A DNA stretch of 50,411 nt, from positions 1 to 50,411 of the forward strand of contig JAJDUI010000016.1 of assembly GCA_022826745.1 (NCBI GenBank). The letters are read 5' to 3'. Every line of letters starts with the position of its first letter. Within the stretch, counting starts at the first letter, position 1. Origin of the DNA: Thermoanaerobaculia bacterium (lineage in GTDB: Bacteria > Acidobacteriota > Thermoanaerobaculia > Multivoradales > Multivoraceae). The notes under the pieces were generated by a model, which searched no databases, was not told where the DNA came from, and saw only the letters and a list, made by a program, of their open reading frames with translations. Of the stretch, positions 41,557 to 50,277 are shown one piece after another. The position numbers and the translations under genes were made by a program.

Positions 41557-42309
41557 ATGCCGCCGCAGCTTTCGATCATCGCCCCGGTGTACAACGAGGC
41601 GGGCAACCTGGAACGCCTGGTGACGGAGACGGACGACGCGATGACGTCGACCGGCCTCGACTACGAGTTGATCCTGGTTGACGATCGCAGCACCGACGGA
41701 AGCCGCGATGAACTTGCCAGGCTGTCCGCCGGAGATGAAAGGGTGCGGGCTCTGAGCCTCGACCGCCACGCCGGCCAGTCGGCGGCGCTGCTCGCCGGGC
41801 TGCGAGGCGCCCGGGCGCCGCTCGTCGTCACGATGGACGCCGACCTTCAGAATGACCCGGCCGACATTCCGGCCATCGTCGCTCTCCTCGAGGACCACGA
41901 CGTCGTCTCGGGCGTGCGGGCGAAACGCAAGGACACGGTGCCGCGGCGGCTGGCGAGCCGGATCTCGAACCGGGTGCGGCGGCTCGTCCTCGGCGACCCG
42001 TGCACCGACATCGGATGCGCACTCAAGGGCTACCGCGCCGCCTCTATCGAAGACCTTCCCCCCTTCGACGGGCTTCACCGCTTTCTGCCTCTACTGGCCT
42101 TGCGGCACGGCGGCAACTACGCTGAAATCCCGGTCGGACACCGTGCGCGCACGGCAGGTGCCAGCAAGTACAACATCCGGGGCCGCTTCCTGCGCGGAGT
42201 CCTGGATCTGTTCGGCGTCTCCTGGTATCGCCGGCGTGCGGTACCCGTCGCAGCCCACCCACTGGAGAGTCCGCCATGCCATCACTCACTCCCGAGAACA
42301 TCTGGCTAG
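41557..42309 (+). CDS. Glycosyltransferase family 2, polyprenyl-phosphate type
   Basis: A 250-residue GT-A glycosyltransferase (GT2), similar to dolichol/undecaprenyl-phosphate sugar transferases. It has IIAPVYNEAGNLERL (about 7-21), VDDRSTDGS (44-52), the DxD-type metal motif in TMDADLQNDP and GASKYNIRGRF, which marks the Dpm/ArnC-like group. It lacks the long C-terminal membrane segments of ArnC; the last 20 residues are out of family because the next gene overlaps by 34 nt. Probably transfers a sugar or aminosugar to a lipid carrier at the membrane. Confidence 0.85.
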   Translation: MPPQLSIIAPVYNEAGNLERLVTETDDAMTSTGLDYELILVDDRSTDGSRDELARLSAGDERVRALSLDRHAGQSAALLAGLRGARAPLVVTMDADLQNDPADIPAIVALLEDHDVVSGVRAKRKDTVPRRLASRISNRVRRLVLGDPCTDIGCALKGYRAASIEDLPPFDGLHRFLPLLALRHGGNYAEIPVGHRARTAGASKYNIRGRFLRGVLDLFGVSWYRRRAVPVAAHPLESPPCHHSLPRTSG

Positions 42310-42560
42310 TCGTCGGCTACGGAGGTCAGGCGCTCTTCGGCTCCCGATTCCTCGTCCAGTGGATTGCCACGGAACGCCGCAAGCAGAGCATCGTCCCGAT
42401 CGTGTTCTGGTACCTGAGCCTAGGCGGCGGTCTGGCGCTACTGAGCTACGCCATCTGGATCCAGGAATGGGTCTTCATCGTCGGCCAAAGCGGCGGCATC
42501 CTCGTGTACTCGCGCAACCTCTGGTTCGTCCACCGCCGCAAGGCGGTCACGGCGGACTGA
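42276..42560 (+). CDS. Lipid-A-biosynthesis N-terminal (LABN) domain membrane protein
   Basis: A 94-residue inner-membrane protein with three transmembrane helices. The pattern QALFGSRFLVQWIATERRKQSIVP (about 18-41), then FWYLSLGGGLALLSYAI and GILVYSRNLWFVHR, is the LABN domain, often found beside a GT2 in cell-envelope sugar modification. It overlaps the GT2 gene by 34 nt, so the two are coupled. Function beyond the association with lipid-linked sugars is unknown. Confidence 0.85.
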   Translation: MPSLTPENIWLVVGYGGQALFGSRFLVQWIATERRKQSIVPIVFWYLSLGGGLALLSYAIWIQEWVFIVGQSGGILVYSRNLWFVHRRKAVTAD

Positions 42561-42566
42561 AGCGGA

Positions 42567-42629
42567 GCCGGCCTGCCGGCCGGCGCGTCTTTTCAGCCGC
42601 CTCCGGCGGCAGCGGGTCAGAAGACCCGC
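42567..42629. terminator. Terminator region between convergent LABN and TonB-receptor genes
   Basis: GCCGG-CCTG-CCGGC (42567-42580) is followed by TCTTTT (42588-42593), a plausible Rho-independent terminator for the plus strand. Two more stems follow: GCCGCC-TCC-GGCGGC (42596-42610) and GCGGGTC-AGAA-GACCCGC (42612-42629). The last could end minus-strand transcription from the receptor gene. Confidence 0.5.
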
Positions 42630-42659
42630 GCACCCACCGGAGAGGCCGTTCCCTGCAAG

Positions 42660-45600
42660 CTAGAAGTTGTACTTGATGCCGAGCTGGACGATCCGGCCGT
42701 CGCCGTTCGTCGCGGTGATCACGCCGTAGTCGCGGTCGCCGATCCGGTTGCCCGGCTGGGCGAAGTTGACCCGGTCAAAGACGTTGAACGCCTCGACCCG
42801 GAGTTGAAGGGACCGGTCGCCGCCGCCAAGCGGGATGTGCTTGATCAGCGACAGGTCGACCCGCTCGAAGTCGGGACCGCGGATGACGTTGCGGCCCGCG
42901 TTGCCGCGCCGCTCGGCGGTCTCGGCCAGGGTCAGCGGCACGAAGCACTCCGTGTTGAACCACTGGTCCACCGTATTCGGCGCGCCGCTGTTCGGGTCGC
43001 AGACCTGATCCGGCCGCGAGGTCAGACCGCGGATGTCGTCGCCGCGAACCCGGATCGGGAACGGATAGCCGGTCTGGTACTGCAGGATGCCGTTCAACTG
43101 CCAGTTGCCGAAGACGCCGCGCACGAAGCCGTTGCTGCCTTCCAGGGACGGCAGGTCGTAGCCGAAGCTGAGCACGAGCCGGTGTCTGACGTCGAACAGG
43201 GCCGGCCCGCGCTCACGCCTGAGCGCCCGGTCGATCGAACTCCGGCGCTCCAGGTCGACCGGAACGATCGGCCGCTCCTCGCCGCCGACGTTGAGACCCG
43301 AGACGTGATCCTCCGCTTCGCCGTAGGTGTACGAGAAGAGGAAGTTGAGACCTCGGGTCGGCCGCATCCGGACGCTCGCCTGGAACGCGTCGTACCAGGA
43401 CTTCGCCACCGTGAAGGTCGGCCGCACCAGGCTGAAGGCCGGGAACTGCCGCGGCCCGAGGGTGGTCTGGCCCGGCTCCACGACCCGCGGGTTGACCTCC
43501 ATGAAGATCGGCAGGTTCCGGCCGCGCGAGCCGACCCAACCGACCTCGATGCCGATGTTCTGGCCGAACTGGCGCTGGTAGGTGGCGTTGAAGTGCTGGT
43601 AGTTCGGCGTCGTGAAGTGGGAACCCCAGCCGATGAAGATGATGTTCGGCGGGAACCTCGTCGGCCCGCCCGTGAGGTTCGCGAGCGGATCGGCGAGGGT
43701 CATCTCGGTAGGCGGTGAGTTGAGCTGGACCAGCGGGTTGAACGGCGGCGCCAGAACGGAGTTCTGGAAGAAGTCGCCCTGGCCCGGGATGCTGTCGTGG
43801 AACAGTCCCCAACCGAGGCGAAGGCTCGACCGGCCGTTGCCCTCCACATCCCAGACCATCGCCAGCCGCGGTGCGAAGTTGTTCGAGTCCGTGTCGTAGG
43901 TCCCCGCGGGCACGCCAGCGTCGCCCGGATAGACCAGGCCGGTGGGCGCATCGGGAAAGCGCGTGGACTGCTCGCCCGGCCGGAAGCTGTTCAGCGCGTC
44001 GCCGGTGTCCTCGAAGGGCTCGGCCAGTTCGTAGCGGAGACCGAAGTTCAACGTCATCCGCGGCGACACCCGGATCTCGTCCTGGATGTAGCCGGCGTAC
44101 AGCGAACCGTCGCCCTCGTTGATCGAATCGGCGCCCGGCACCGCGGTGCGGAACAGCGAGGGTAAACCGAGCAGGAAGTCGGCGGCGGCGCTGCCGGTGT
44201 GGGTACCACGGAACGTGAAGTCCCCGTTCGGCCGGTTGATGAAGCCGATGAACATCTTCTCGTTGCGGTAGTCGATTCCCGCCTTGATCGTGTGGCGGCC
44301 GCTCAGGATGGTCAGATCCTCCGTGAACTGCTCGACCTCGTTCTCCCGCTTGACGAACGGCTGGTTCCGGTCGCCCATGCTCGAGAAACCCGAGATGGAG
44401 AACTGCGGCAGGCCGACCGCCAGATCGTTGATGTTCGGGAGGTTGATGCCGTACTCGGAGTTCGTCAGGCCGCTCGTGACGACCGGTTCCGCGTCGATGG
44501 CGCTCGACATCACGCGTACCTGGTTGAACACGTTCGAGCCGACGGTCGCGGTGTGGGAGACCATGTAGTCCTCGAGCGTGGAGGCCGCGGTGTTGCCGAT
44601 CGGCCGCACCGTCGGCGGCTCGAAGCGGTCCGAGGTGCTCCTGAGCGCCCGCACCAGCACGTTCTGCGAGTCGGTGATCCGGTAGTCCAGGCGCAGGCCG
44701 AACTGGTCGCGGTCATCCGTCACGTCGGGCGACACGATGTACCGGCTGCCGACGTTAGGCAGCGGCATGAACTCGCTGATCAGCCTGGTCGCGATCGGGC
44801 TCAGCCGGTCTGCCGGGATCACGTTGCCGGGGAAGGGCTCGCCGGTCATCGGGTCGACGATCGTGCCGCCGCCCGAAAAGTCGCCCATCCGCTCGGCCGC
44901 GGACATCACGGCGATGTTCTGGGTCGTCCCGCGTGTGTTGCGGAACCCCTCGTAGTAGCCGAACCCGAACAGCCGGTCGGAGATCATCGGACCGCCGATC
45001 GTGCCGCCGAACTGGTCCTGCGCCAGCGTCGGCTTCTCCTGGTCGGGCGGCGAGAAGTAGTTCCGGGATTCCAGCGAGTCGTCGCGGTTGAACTCCCAGA
45101 TGCTCCCCTGCAGGCTGTTGCTGCCCGACTTCGTCACGACGTTGACGATCGAGCCGGCGTTGCGGCCGAACTCCGCCGTGTAGGAGTGAGTCAGGATCTT
45201 GAATTCCTCGATCGCGTCCGGCGGCGGCCGCACCACGAAGCCTGTGTTGAATGTGTCGTTGTTCGCGGCGCCGTCGAGCAGGAAGTTGTTCGACTGGTTG
45301 CGCACGCCGTTGACGGCGAAGCCGGCGGTCACGGCCCCGAAGCCGTGGATCGCAGCGTCGGCATCGCCGCGCGCGCCGCCGAGACGGGCCGGCGGCTCGA
45401 CCACGCCCGGAATCAGGGTTCCCAACTGGGTGAAGTTCCGGCCGTTGAGCGGCAACTGGACGATCTTCGCCTCGTCGACGACCACCCCCAGGGTGGCGTT
45501 CGAGGTCTCGATCAGCGGCGTCTCCCCGGTGACGGTCATCGTCTCCGAGAACTCGCCGACCGAGAGCGCCATGCTGATCCGCGCGGTCTCGGCCGCGGTG

Positions 45601-45899
45601 ACGCGGACGCCTTCCCGACTCAACTGGACGAAGCCGTCGAGCGCAGCGGTGACGTTGTAGTCGCCCGGCGCCAGCAGCGGCGCCGCGAAGTACCCGTCCT
45701 GTCCGGTCATCACCAGCCGGGACTGATTCGTGGCGACGTTCGTTACCGTCACGCTGACGCCCGGCAGGGCGCCGCCCTCGGCATCCGTGACGAAGCCGCT
45801 CAACTGTCCGGTCGCCTGTGCCCAGGTTCCCGTGGCGCAGAGCGCAAGGGCCAAGGCAAGTACCGAAACCACCCGAATCCAACCAACCGAACTCCTCAT
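42660..45899 (-). CDS. TonB-dependent receptor, Oar-like with carboxypeptidase-regulatory domain
   Basis: A 1079-residue outer-membrane protein. A signal peptide (1-27) precedes a carboxypeptidase-regulatory-like beta-sandwich (about 30-115, SGFVTDAEGGALPGVSVTVTN). The plug domain holds LPLNGRNFTQLGTLIPGV (149-166), a pattern abundant in Acidobacteriota. The barrel runs to the last residue, Phe, as is usual for outer-membrane proteins. The ATG at 45899 has AAGGAGG with a 6-nt spacer, deciding the start over an in-frame codon 54 nt upstream. Substrate unknown; it may import oligosaccharides or peptides. No TonB/ExbBD is in the window. Confidence 0.92.
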   Translation of the reverse strand: MRSSVGWIRVVSVLALALALCATGTWAQATGQLSGFVTDAEGGALPGVSVTVTNVATNQSRLVMTGQDGYFAAPLLAPGDYNVTAALDGFVQLSREGVRVTAAETARISMALSVGEFSETMTVTGETPLIETSNATLGVVVDEAKIVQLPLNGRNFTQLGTLIPGVVEPPARLGGARGDADAAIHGFGAVTAGFAVNGVRNQSNNFLLDGAANNDTFNTGFVVRPPPDAIEEFKILTHSYTAEFGRNAGSIVNVVTKSGSNSLQGSIWEFNRDDSLESRNYFSPPDQEKPTLAQDQFGGTIGGPMISDRLFGFGYYEGFRNTRGTTQNIAVMSAAERMGDFSGGGTIVDPMTGEPFPGNVIPADRLSPIATRLISEFMPLPNVGSRYIVSPDVTDDRDQFGLRLDYRITDSQNVLVRALRSTSDRFEPPTVRPIGNTAASTLEDYMVSHTATVGSNVFNQVRVMSSAIDAEPVVTSGLTNSEYGINLPNINDLAVGLPQFSISGFSSMGDRNQPFVKRENEVEQFTEDLTILSGRHTIKAGIDYRNEKMFIGFINRPNGDFTFRGTHTGSAAADFLLGLPSLFRTAVPGADSINEGDGSLYAGYIQDEIRVSPRMTLNFGLRYELAEPFEDTGDALNSFRPGEQSTRFPDAPTGLVYPGDAGVPAGTYDTDSNNFAPRLAMVWDVEGNGRSSLRLGWGLFHDSIPGQGDFFQNSVLAPPFNPLVQLNSPPTEMTLADPLANLTGGPTRFPPNIIFIGWGSHFTTPNYQHFNATYQRQFGQNIGIEVGWVGSRGRNLPIFMEVNPRVVEPGQTTLGPRQFPAFSLVRPTFTVAKSWYDAFQASVRMRPTRGLNFLFSYTYGEAEDHVSGLNVGGEERPIVPVDLERRSSIDRALRRERGPALFDVRHRLVLSFGYDLPSLEGSNGFVRGVFGNWQLNGILQYQTGYPFPIRVRGDDIRGLTSRPDQVCDPNSGAPNTVDQWFNTECFVPLTLAETAERRGNAGRNVIRGPDFERVDLSLIKHIPLGGGDRSLQLRVEAFNVFDRVNFAQPGNRIGDRDYGVITATNGDGRIVQLGIKYNF

Positions 45900-46007
45900 C
45901 AAGGCCTCCTTCCGTCGCCCCTTCCCGGGCACAACCGCGGGGCAACCAAACAAAGAAAAACCGCACGGCGTTTCGCCGCCGGAATCCAGATCAGTGGGTC
46001 GCCAGCC

Positions 46008-46016
46008 AGCATAGCA
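46008..46016 (-). promoter_or_regulatory. Extended -10-like promoter of the TonB receptor
   Basis: TGC-TATGCT on the minus strand, giving a leader of about 100 nt before the ATG at 45899. -35 not convincing. Confidence 0.35.
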
Positions 46017-46059
46017 CCGCCGTGTCCGCGACTCTCCCGCGGACGGTGTCCCGGCGATC

Positions 46060-46068
46060 TGTTAGCAT
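46060..46068 (+). promoter_or_regulatory. Extended -10-like promoter of the SAM riboswitch-metB transcript
   Basis: TGT-TAGCAT, 38 nt before the riboswitch P1 helix; predicted start near 46075. A weak CGGACG lies at -35 distance. Confidence 0.4.
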
Positions 46069-46104
46069 TCGACCGCTTCGGCCACGGTTCTCCGTAGCCG
46101 GGGC

Positions 46105-46243
46105 AACTCATCGAGACCGGCTGAGGGATTGGGCCCGTCGACGCCGGGGCAACCACCGGGGGTTCGCATTCCCGGGAAGGTGCCAACTCCTACGGGAGTT
46201 CCGCCTCCGTTAGTGGCTGCGCGGGGCTTGCCGAGAGATGAGT
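46105..46243 (+). promoter_or_regulatory. SAM-I riboswitch (S box)
   Basis: The 5' P1 strand CTCATC (46107-46112) pairs with GATGAG (46237-46242). Between them are the S-box core elements in order: GAGACCGGCTGAGGGATTGG, GGCCC, GGGGCAACC, AAGGTGCCAACTCC and GAGAGATGAG. These are the conserved kink-turn, J1/2 and P3 parts of the aptamer. It lies upstream of a cystathionine gamma-synthase gene, a standard SAM-regulated target. Binding of SAM should lower expression. Confidence 0.92.
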
Positions 46244-46275
46244 CAAGAGCCGCTTGAACGCGGTCTCGACGCCAC

Positions 46276-46362
46276 CTCCGGTTCACTCTCCGTAGAAGTC
46301 TTCTCGAGAGAGCGTTGAATCCGTTCCGCGCAAGCGGGGCATCCAACCCCTTTCGACCGGAG
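46276..46362 (+). promoter_or_regulatory. Possible riboswitch expression platform (SD-sequestering helix)
   Basis: CTCCGGT (46276-46282) is complementary to ACCGGAG (46356-46362), which contains the GGAG ribosome site of metB. TCTCCG (46287-46292) can pair with CGGAGA (46358-46363) instead. Between them is a CTCTC-AGAAG/CTTCT-GAGAG hairpin (46286-46310). No T-tract is seen, so translational control is more likely than termination. Confidence 0.4.
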
Positions 46363-46368
46363 ACTCAC

Positions 46369-47550
46369 ATGACCTCGAACCACGACCCGGCAACCCGTGC
46401 CGTCCGCGCGGCGCTCGCCACCGACGAACACCACGGAGCGGTCGTTCCACCGCTCCACCTCTCGGCCAACTTCACCTTCGCCGGCCTGGACGGCAAACGT
46501 CCGTACGACTACACGCGCTCAGGCAACCCGACCCGCTCCGCCCTCGCGGAGGCGCTCGCCGAGGCCGAAGGCGGTCACGGCGCAGTGGTCACCGCCTCCG
46601 GCATGGCGGCGGTGACCTTGGTGTGCCAGTTGCTCGATCCGGGCGATCGGATCGTCGCGGCCCACGACTGCTACGGAGGCACGTTCCGGCTCCTCGACCG
46701 CTACCGGCAGCGCGGCCTGCTCGAAGTCGACTTCGTCGATCTGACGGACACGGAATCCATGGCCGCGGCGATCGCCTCGCGTCCGAAGCTCGTCCTGGTC
46801 GAAACGCCCAGCAACCCGCTGCTCCGGATCACCGATCTGGAAGCCGTCGGCAGGCACGCCAAACGGGCCGGCGCGCTGGTCGTGGCCGACAACACCTTCA
46901 TGTCGCCGGCGCTCCAGCGGCCCATCGAGTGGGGCGCCGACATCGTGATTCACTCGACGACGAAGTACCTGAACGGCCACAGCGACGTGATCGGCGGCGC
47001 GGTCGTGGCGGCGACTCCGGAACTCCACGAGTTCTTCGAGGAGTGGGCGAACATGATGGGCCTAGCCGGAGCCCCCTTCGACAGCTACCTGACGCTGCGC
47101 GGCCTGCGCACCCTGCACAGTCGCCTGCGCTGCCACGAGGAGAACGCGCTGGCGGTGGTCGGGATGCTCCGTGAGCATCCCGCCGTCGAGCGGGTCTACC
47201 ATCCGAGCCTGCCGGACCATCCCGGCCACGACATCGCGAGCCGCCAGCAGGACGGCTTCGGCGCGATGGCGAGTTTCGACCTCCGGGGCGACACCGGCGA
47301 CGTGGCCCATCTGGTCTCGCACCTGACCTGCTTTTCCTTCGCCGAGTCCCTTGGCGGCGTCGAGAGTCTGATTTCCCATCCGGCCACGATGAGCCACGCC
47401 TCGATGACGGCGGAAGCTCGCGCCGCGGCCGGCATCGGCGACCAGCTTCTGCGACTCTCGATTGGCATCGAGCACGCGGACGATCTCGTGGCCGACCTGC
47501 GGGGGGCGCTCGACCGCGTCCTGAACCGGCCCCGGTCGGCTACGGCGTAG
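46369..47550 (+). CDS. metB: Cystathionine gamma-synthase (trans-sulfuration PLP enzyme)
   Basis: A 393-residue PLP enzyme that condenses an O-acyl-homoserine with cysteine to cystathionine on the way to methionine. It has YTRSGNPTRSALAEALAEAEGG (about 44-65), the PLP-lysine motif HSTTKYLNGHSD (K199), and LTCFSFAESLGGVESLISHP, the C-terminal signature of the family. The ATG at 46369 has GGAG 8 nt upstream; the frame is open further up but lies in the regulatory leader. It is controlled by the SAM-I riboswitch directly upstream, which supports a role in methionine synthesis. Cystathionine gamma-lyase or O-acetylhomoserine sulfhydrylase are alternatives. Confidence 0.88.
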   Translation: MTSNHDPATRAVRAALATDEHHGAVVPPLHLSANFTFAGLDGKRPYDYTRSGNPTRSALAEALAEAEGGHGAVVTASGMAAVTLVCQLLDPGDRIVAAHDCYGGTFRLLDRYRQRGLLEVDFVDLTDTESMAAAIASRPKLVLVETPSNPLLRITDLEAVGRHAKRAGALVVADNTFMSPALQRPIEWGADIVIHSTTKYLNGHSDVIGGAVVAATPELHEFFEEWANMMGLAGAPFDSYLTLRGLRTLHSRLRCHEENALAVVGMLREHPAVERVYHPSLPDHPGHDIASRQQDGFGAMASFDLRGDTGDVAHLVSHLTCFSFAESLGGVESLISHPATMSHASMTAEARAAAGIGDQLLRLSIGIEHADDLVADLRGALDRVLNRPRSATA

Positions 47551-47559
47551 CGCCGGCCG

Positions 47560-48567
47560 CTACGGAGCGCGGGCCAGAGCCAGGCCGATCATTCGGTTGC
47601 AGAGTTCCGCGAACGAGATTCCGAAGACGGCGGCGGACTGGGGAAGGAGGCTGGTCGGCGTCATGCCCGGCAAGGTGTTGACTTCCAGGCAACAGGGGTT
47701 GCCCGCCGCGTCGAGGCGGAAGTCGACGCGGGAGAAGTCGCGGAGGGCCAGGGCCTCGTGAGCCGCCAGGGCAAGTTCGCGAAGGCGTTCCTCGAGGTCC
47801 AGACCGATCTCGGCCGGGAAGAGTTCCTGGGCGCGACCCGGCGTGTACTTGCTGTGGAAGTCGAAGATCCTTCCCGGCGAGACGATCTCGCCGACGCCCA
47901 GGGCCTGGCCGTCCAGCACGCCCGCGGTGTACTCACGCCCCGGCAGGAAACGCTCCAGGATCACGTCGTCGTCGAACGTGAGGGCCTTGCCGACCGCCGA
48001 GTCGAGGTCGAGGAGATCCGACATGAGGGTCAGGCCGACCGTCGAGCCCACCCGCGACGGCTTGACGATCAGGGGCAGGCCGAGTTCCTCGATTTCAGGC
48101 TGGCGGGCCGGCCAGGTCAGCCAGTCGGGCGTCGGGATGCCGGCATCACGGAAGCGACGCTTGCTCTTGTCCTTGTCCATCGCCAGGCGGCTGCTCCGGG
48201 CATCGCTGCCCGTGAAAGCGATGCCGGCCGCTTCGAGCAGCTCCTGGACTTCGCCGCCCTCGCCCTGGCGGCCGTGGAGCACGAGGAAGACCGCGTCGTG
48301 GCGACCCAGATCGCCCGCGACCAGGGCCGGCAGGTCTTCGCGCGCTTCCAGTTCGCGCAACCCGGCCAGCGACGGCGGACGGGTGCCGACGGCCCGGCCC
48401 AGACGTTGCTGCTCCAGTTCCGGGTCCAGGGGTTCCGGTTCGATCGTGTCGAACACCGTGACGTCATGGCCACGGGCGCGAAGCGCGGCCGAGACCTGGG
48501 CCGCCCCCGCCAGAGCGACCGTCCTCTCCGGCGTCGAACCTCCGGTCAGAACTGCGATTCGCGCCAT
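47560..48567 (-). CDS. ddl: D-alanine--D-alanine ligase
   Basis: A 335-residue ATP-grasp ligase that makes D-Ala-D-Ala for peptidoglycan. It has LTGGSTPERTVALAGA at the N-terminus, VFLVLHGRQGEGGEVQ (about 93-108; most Ddl proteins have HGxxGEDG, here GEGG), GIAFTGSDARSSRLAMDK (about 115-132), LIVKPSRVGSTVG, REYTAGVLDG and NTLPGMTPTSLLPQSA (about 299-314). It is convergent with metB (9-nt gap). A TAGCAT at 48588-48593 (minus) could be its -10. The single D-to-G change in the GEDG motif may alter kinetics, but the rest is complete. Confidence 0.9.
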   Translation of the reverse strand: MARIAVLTGGSTPERTVALAGAAQVSAALRARGHDVTVFDTIEPEPLDPELEQQRLGRAVGTRPPSLAGLRELEAREDLPALVAGDLGRHDAVFLVLHGRQGEGGEVQELLEAAGIAFTGSDARSSRLAMDKDKSKRRFRDAGIPTPDWLTWPARQPEIEELGLPLIVKPSRVGSTVGLTLMSDLLDLDSAVGKALTFDDDVILERFLPGREYTAGVLDGQALGVGEIVSPGRIFDFHSKYTPGRAQELFPAEIGLDLEERLRELALAAHEALALRDFSRVDFRLDAAGNPCCLEVNTLPGMTPTSLLPQSAAVFGISFAELCNRMIGLALARAP

Positions 48568-48587
48568 GGGTCACCCACCGAGGGAGG

Positions 48588-48593
48588 ATGCTA
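48588..48593 (-). promoter_or_regulatory. Putative -10 of ddl
   Basis: TAGCAT on the minus strand, preceded by CAG, 20 nt before the ATG at 48567. It overlaps the divergent control region of the TPR gene. Confidence 0.25.
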
Positions 48594-48611
48594 CTGCCGA
48601 ACCGCGGCCGC

Positions 48612-48620
48612 TGTTACTCT
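48612..48620 (+). promoter_or_regulatory. Extended -10-like promoter of the TPR gene
   Basis: TGT-TACTCT ends exactly 7 nt before the ATG at 48628. No ribosome site. Same hexamer and spacing as for the selenoprotein gene. Confidence 0.45.
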
Positions 48621-48627
48621 GACCGGC

Positions 48628-50277
48628 ATGAGGATCAGCAGACGCATCCTGCGCACCGTCATCGTCGCGTTCGCGATCCCGGCCGTCGCTGGCTCCGCCA
48701 TCACAGCCGACGACGCCGGGGCGCCACTCGCGCCCACGCTGGAAGGTCTGGGCGAGCTGCACTACGCCATCACCACGTCGTCGGACGCGGCGCAGCGCTT
48801 CTTCGACCAGGGGCTGCGACTCGTCTACGCCTTCAACCACGCTGAGGCCATTCGCGCCTTCGAGGAGGCGTCGCGGCTCGACCCGGAGGCGCCGATGCCG
48901 CACTGGGGCAAGGCCCTGGCCCTGGGCCGCAACCTGAACGACTCGATGCCGCGCGAGCGCGAGCTTCAGGCGCTGGAGAGCCTGAATCAGGCACAGGACC
49001 GGAGCGACAACGCCAGCGAGCGTGAGCAGGCCCTGATCGACGCCCTGGCGAGCCGCTACTCCCCCGACGAGGACGCCGACCGGCCGGCCTTCGACGCAGC
49101 CTGGGTCGACGCCATCGCGAAGGTAGCCGAGCAGTTCCCCGACGATCCGGAGCCGGCCACCCTGCACGCCGCGGCGATCATGAACACGATGCCGTGGGAC
49201 TACTGGCGCGGCGGCAAGCCGCAGCCGGGGACCGTGGAAGCGAAGGAACTCCTCGAACGGGTGATCGCGGCACATCCCGACCATCCGGGCGCGCACCACT
49301 ACTACATCCACCTGATGGAAGCTCGGGAGCCGCACCTCGCCGAGCCGAGCGCCGACGCTCTCGGCAAGCTCATGCCGGCCGCCGGCCACCTGGTCCACAT
49401 GCCGGCTCACATCTACATCCGCGTCGGCCGCTACGACGACGCCGTCACGTCCAACCAGCGCGCGATCGCCGCCGATCTCGACTACATCGCGCAGTGCAAC
49501 GCCCAGGGGCTCTACCCGGTCGCCTACTACCCCCACAACATCCACTTCCTGTGGGCCTCCGCCACGTTCGGCGGAAGGGCGGAACTCGCGATCGAGAGCG
49601 CCGACAAACTGGCCTCCGAGGTGCCCGCTGAGATGGCCGGCAGCCTCGCGTTCCTGCAGAACTACCTGGCGACGCCGCTGTTCGCCCGCGTTCGATTCGG
49701 CCGCTGGCAGGAGGTGCTGGACACGCCCCGACCTCCCGCCGGCCAGGCCTTCCAGACCGCGATGTGGCACTACGCCCAGGGCCTGGCCATGGCCGCCGGC
49801 GGCGACCCGCGCGGCGCCAGACGGCACCTCAAGACACTAGGCAAGCTGCGGCGGAACCCGGAACTCGCGGACCTGCGCATCTCCTTCGCCCAGGGCTCGG
49901 ACCTGGTCCGCCTGACGGAGCACCTGCTCGCCGGCGAGATCCAGGCGGCGCGGGGCCGGATGGGCAGGGCGATCGACGAGATGCGCTCGGCCGTGGCGCT
50001 CCAGGACAGCTTCCGCTACGCCGAACCGCCGTCCTTCCACTACCCCGTGCGCCAGTCCCTCGGCGCCGTGCTGCTCGAAGCCGGGCGGGCCAGCGAGGCC
50101 GAAGCCGTCTACCGCCGCGACCTGGAGCACAACCCGCACAACGGCTGGTCGCTGTTCGGCCTCGCGGAAGCGCTGCGCGCCCAGGAGCGCGACGAAGAGG
50201 CGAACGAAGCGCAGCAGCGCTTCCAGGAAGCGTGGCAAAGCGCCGACGTGACACTCGAAGCCTCCGTCTTCCGCTAG
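48628..50277 (+). CDS. Secreted TPR-repeat protein
   Basis: A 549-residue protein with a signal peptide (about 6-26) and TPR-like repeats along its length: FFDQGLRLVYAFNHAEAIRAFEEASRLDPEAPM (about 57-89), then HYYIHLMEAREPHLAEPS, HMPAHIYIRVGRYDDAVTSNQRAI and a final VLLEAGRASEAEAVYRRDLEHNPHNGW. The repeated H(x)P and HYY segments are typical of a family annotated as tetratricopeptide-repeat proteins of unknown role. Its TAG stop is part of the CTAG that adjoins the IS end at 50278, so the last residues may have been altered by the insertion. Confidence 0.82.
   Translation: MRISRRILRTVIVAFAIPAVAGSAITADDAGAPLAPTLEGLGELHYAITTSSDAAQRFFDQGLRLVYAFNHAEAIRAFEEASRLDPEAPMPHWGKALALGRNLNDSMPRERELQALESLNQAQDRSDNASEREQALIDALASRYSPDEDADRPAFDAAWVDAIAKVAEQFPDDPEPATLHAAAIMNTMPWDYWRGGKPQPGTVEAKELLERVIAAHPDHPGAHHYYIHLMEAREPHLAEPSADALGKLMPAAGHLVHMPAHIYIRVGRYDDAVTSNQRAIAADLDYIAQCNAQGLYPVAYYPHNIHFLWASATFGGRAELAIESADKLASEVPAEMAGSLAFLQNYLATPLFARVRFGRWQEVLDTPRPPAGQAFQTAMWHYAQGLAMAAGGDPRGARRHLKTLGKLRRNPELADLRISFAQGSDLVRLTEHLLAGEIQAARGRMGRAIDEMRSAVALQDSFRYAEPPSFHYPVRQSLGAVLLEAGRASEAEAVYRRDLEHNPHNGWSLFGLAEALRAQERDEEANEAQQRFQEAWQSADVTLEASVFR

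Larger units (their letters stand above)
45900..46368. other. Divergent intergenic region, TonB receptor and metB
   Basis: About 470 nt with no gene. It holds the receptor leader, two opposed extended -10-like motifs (46008-46016 minus, 46060-46068 plus), the SAM-I riboswitch and a short region that can pair with the metB ribosome site. From 45900 to 46007 nothing else was recognised. Confidence 0.7.

Noticed and set aside
44199..46097. A 632-codon plus-strand frame opposite the TonB receptor
   Set aside because: It is the antisense shadow of the receptor and would also cover the upstream promoter region.
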